Assembly: GCA_016197345.1 (NCBI GenBank)
Contig: JACPVY010000441.1
Coordinates: forward strand, 1 to 8,102
Source of the DNA: Burkholderiales bacterium
Lineage (GTDB): Bacteria > Pseudomonadota > Gammaproteobacteria > Burkholderiales > Burkholderiaceae_D
Direction of reading: 5' to 3'
Length of the DNA: 8,102 bases
Part shown: in pieces, positions 6,497 to 8,102 of the stretch
Layout of the letters: each line of letters begins with the position of its first letter
Position numbering within the stretch: position 1 is the first letter of the stretch
The notes under the pieces: model-generated
Seen by the model: the letters and a program-made list of their open reading frames with translations, nothing else
What the model was told of the DNA's origin: nothing
The model's database searches: none
Translations under genes and position numbers: made by a program

Positions 6497-6521
6497 TTGA
6501 CATCGCGCCGCCATGTATAAT
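6497..6521 (+). promoter_or_regulatory. promoter of the WGR-domain gene (perfect -10)
   Basis: TATAAT at 6516-6521 is a perfect -10 and lies 28 nt before the GTG start. A perfect -35 hexamer TTGACA is present at 6497-6502, but only 13 bp separate the two, shorter than the usual 16-18 bp for sigma-70. Alternative hexamers at 15-18 bp spacing (TGTTGA, GTGTTG, CGTGTT) are poor. Either the short-spaced pair is used inefficiently or with an activator, or the -10 works with a weak -35. Confidence 0.5.
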
Positions 6522-6536
6522 CGAGCAAGATTATTT

Positions 6537-6541
6537 GAGGA
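6537..6541 (+). promoter_or_regulatory. ribosome binding site of the WGR-domain gene
   Basis: GAGGA is followed by an 8-nt spacer and then GTG at 6550. It is the best Shine-Dalgarno on the + strand of the window and fixes a GTG start for the last gene. Confidence 0.8.
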
Positions 6542-6549
6542 AGCGCACC

Positions 6550-8102
6550 GTGAAACTCATTCGTAGCCTACGCCTGCAGCGGCAACAGAAACCGTTATTG
6601 CTATGCGAAATCCAATTATTCGAGTTGGCAGAGCAGGGATATTTGGTGAATCTGCGCCAATGGCGCGAAGGACAAGAAGGGCGCGACAGCACACGTACGC
6701 CGCAACCAGTGTCTTTAGTGCGGGCGCAGCAGCTTTTTCAAACGTGCCAAATTGAGCGCCAAGCCCAAGGTTTTCTCCCGCTTGCCCAGCAAATAACAAG
6801 TGGCACAATCAACGCCACCGTGTCAGCCGCACCCGCTGTAACGCCAGCCCCCGTAGCCACCACCGCTATTGATCACATCTTACTGGAACGCCTGCAAGCG
6901 GCGCACTGGCAAACACTCAATCCCAAGCAACGCAGCCGCCTGATTTGGCGCATAGGTGAACGACGCCTGAGTCGGGCCGTGCCCTTGCTCGTGAGTTTGC
7001 TCGGGCAGGGCACGAGCTTGCAAGACTATAGCCTTGCGTATGCAATTGGGCGTGCTGGCGATGCTGGCGCCTTACAAGCCATGCAAGAACTGCAACAACG
7101 CAGTGGTAACTTAAGTGTGCAAAGAATGGCGCAGCAAGCTTGGTGGCAATTAGCTTCCCGCGAGCAAAAACAACAAGCCGCGCACAGTTTGATTGATCAA
7201 TGGCCGCGCAAAGTGTGCGAAGCATGGCAAACGCAAGAGGAAAGCACCATGCTCGCGGCGCTCCTGCTGGCTGAGCAACATCGCAGCCTACGCTTAGATC
7301 AAAGCTTGCCGCAGCTCGATTTAATCGCCCACGCCGAATTGCCAGAATCGCCCCTCGCGCGGCGCATTGTGCTCGCGCAAGCCGAAACCTTAGCGATACT
7401 GCCCGGTGCCTTCCGCGCCTTGCGTTATTTGTACAAAGCCGCTGAAATGCGTGGCGACGCCATGCTGTGGGGCATACTGGCGCAACGCTTTGAGACCGTT
7501 ACGGCAGGCAATCGTGGTGGCGCGCGCCATCTTTGGCTCGATAGGCGCTGGGTGCCTTATCGCCAAGAAGCGCAAAGCGACAATAGCCGTGTCGCCTATA
7601 GCAAATTCACCCGCGATTATCTGCGTCGCCGCAGTTGGCGCACCTTGCGTCGCCTTGCACAAGATGACCCTAGCGCCTATGTCGCGATGGCTACTAGCGC
7701 ATTATTGGCGATGGATGACGCACAAGCCAAAGCCGCCAGCAAGCGCACATTTGTCACCCGACAAGGGCCGCAAACACGCTATTACGGCCCATATAGCCAT
7801 TGGTTGCTCTTGAATCGACTGTTGCATAGCAACGGCCCGTGGCGTAGCTCGCGCGATGGCGGCAGTTGGTACCAAATCAGCCCGATCACCAGCGCCGATA
7901 CGCTAGACACCAAACGCGCGCGGCAAGAAGCCTTTCCTTTGTGCTGGGACCAAGCGCCCAATGCCGCCGCGATGCTGCTACAGCTTTTGCTCCTTAGCCG
8001 CTGTGCCGCCGTACATCAATTTGCCGCACGTGCTTTACTTGATCACCCGCAATTTTGCGCCACGCTAGAAGTCAGTGTCTTAAGTCAATTGCTGGCGAGC
8101 CC
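6550..8102 (+). CDS. WGR-domain protein with HEAT-like region, MolR/YehI-like, 3' end missing
   Basis: The frame is open from GTG 6550 through the window end, giving 517 residues without a stop. Residues 1-80 match a WGR domain: GYLVNLRQWREGQEG (30-44), basic Thr-Arg-Thr-Pro, then PVSLVRAQQLF (53-63). The Trp-Gly-Arg core itself reads Gln-Trp-Arg. An Ala/Pro/Thr linker (about 84-106) follows. Residues 125-200 look like HEAT-type helical pairs (LIWRIGERRLSRAVPLLVSLL, then DYSLAYAIGRAGD). Residues 352-387 carry the basic-aromatic motif FTRDYLRRRSWRTLRRL and YVAMATSALLA, which I associate with large WGR proteins of the MolR/YehI type. Residues 409-427 (TRYYGPYSHWLLLNRLLHS) also fit that family. 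WGR domains are thought to bind nucleic acid, and MolR was once called a molybdate regulator, but its role is unresolved. Relatives are often over 1,000 residues, so perhaps half is visible. Any operon partners lie beyond the window. Confidence 0.8.
   Translation, partial: MKLIRSLRLQRQQKPLLLCEIQLFELAEQGYLVNLRQWREGQEGRDSTRTPQPVSLVRAQQLFQTCQIERQAQGFLPLAQQITSGTINATVSAAPAVTPAPVATTAIDHILLERLQAAHWQTLNPKQRSRLIWRIGERRLSRAVPLLVSLLGQGTSLQDYSLAYAIGRAGDAGALQAMQELQQRSGNLSVQRMAQQAWWQLASREQKQQAAHSLIDQWPRKVCEAWQTQEESTMLAALLLAEQHRSLRLDQSLPQLDLIAHAELPESPLARRIVLAQAETLAILPGAFRALRYLYKAAEMRGDAMLWGILAQRFETVTAGNRGGARHLWLDRRWVPYRQEAQSDNSRVAYSKFTRDYLRRRSWRTLRRLAQDDPSAYVAMATSALLAMDDAQAKAASKRTFVTRQGPQTRYYGPYSHWLLLNRLLHSNGPWRSSRDGGSWYQISPITSADTLDTKRARQEAFPLCWDQAPNAAAMLLQLLLLSRCAAVHQFAARALLDHPQFCATLEVSVLSQLLAS

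Noticed and set aside
6304..6528. 75-residue N-terminal extension of the SDFE-repeat protein
   Set aside because: The sequence is Ser/His/Arg-rich and unlike the family. A good Shine-Dalgarno precedes ATG 6303, the membrane anchor starts right after that ATG, and the region must also hold promoters.
7406..7813. 135-codon + strand frame inside the WGR-domain gene
   Set aside because: It is the +1 shadow of a longer, family-matching frame that runs unbroken from 6550 to the window end.

Overview
The window looks like chromosomal DNA of a betaproteobacterium. Burkholderiales is likely, and an Oxalobacteraceae relative such as Undibacterium fits. This is inferred from gene content only: an EarP-type arginine rhamnosyltransferase beside an EF-P with arginine at position 32, a PEP-CTERM surface protein, and a solenoid-repeat protein of a kind I remember from betaproteobacteria and xanthomonads. 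Base composition looks balanced by eye. No insertion sequence, CRISPR array or prophage gene was seen.

Left part, + strand (1-2795). The window opens inside a tRNA-Glu(TTC) gene that ends in an encoded CCA and is followed by a strong hairpin terminator. Next come earP (EF-P arginine rhamnosyltransferase), efp (elongation factor P) closed by a clear intrinsic terminator, and a tandem YiaA/YiaB-domain inner-membrane protein. earP and efp are enzyme and substrate. EarP attaches rhamnose to Arg32 of EF-P, and modified EF-P relieves ribosome stalling at polyproline stretches.

Middle part, - strand (2838-6303). A convergent hairpin at 2825-2850 separates the YiaAB gene from three leftward genes: an unrecognised protein with a hydrophobic hairpin, a secreted PEP-CTERM protein with signal peptide and C-terminal sorting signal, and a membrane-anchored protein with eight repeats of about 34 residues marked by SDFE. 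Between the last two lie about 517 bases with no convincing gene. They contain a palindrome, a direct repeat and a weak sigma-54-like site near the PEP-CTERM start.

Right part, + strand (6550-8102, runs off the end). A gene divergent from the SDFE-repeat gene encodes at least 517 residues with an N-terminal WGR domain, a Pro/Ala linker and a HEAT-like helical region, resembling the MolR/YehI family. In E. coli, yehI lies near genes for a MoxR-type ATPase, a vWA protein and a SWIM zinc-finger protein. The window may therefore stop at the first gene of a poorly understood MoxR-vWA-WGR system. That is the most promising lead here, but the sequence that would test it lies outside the window.
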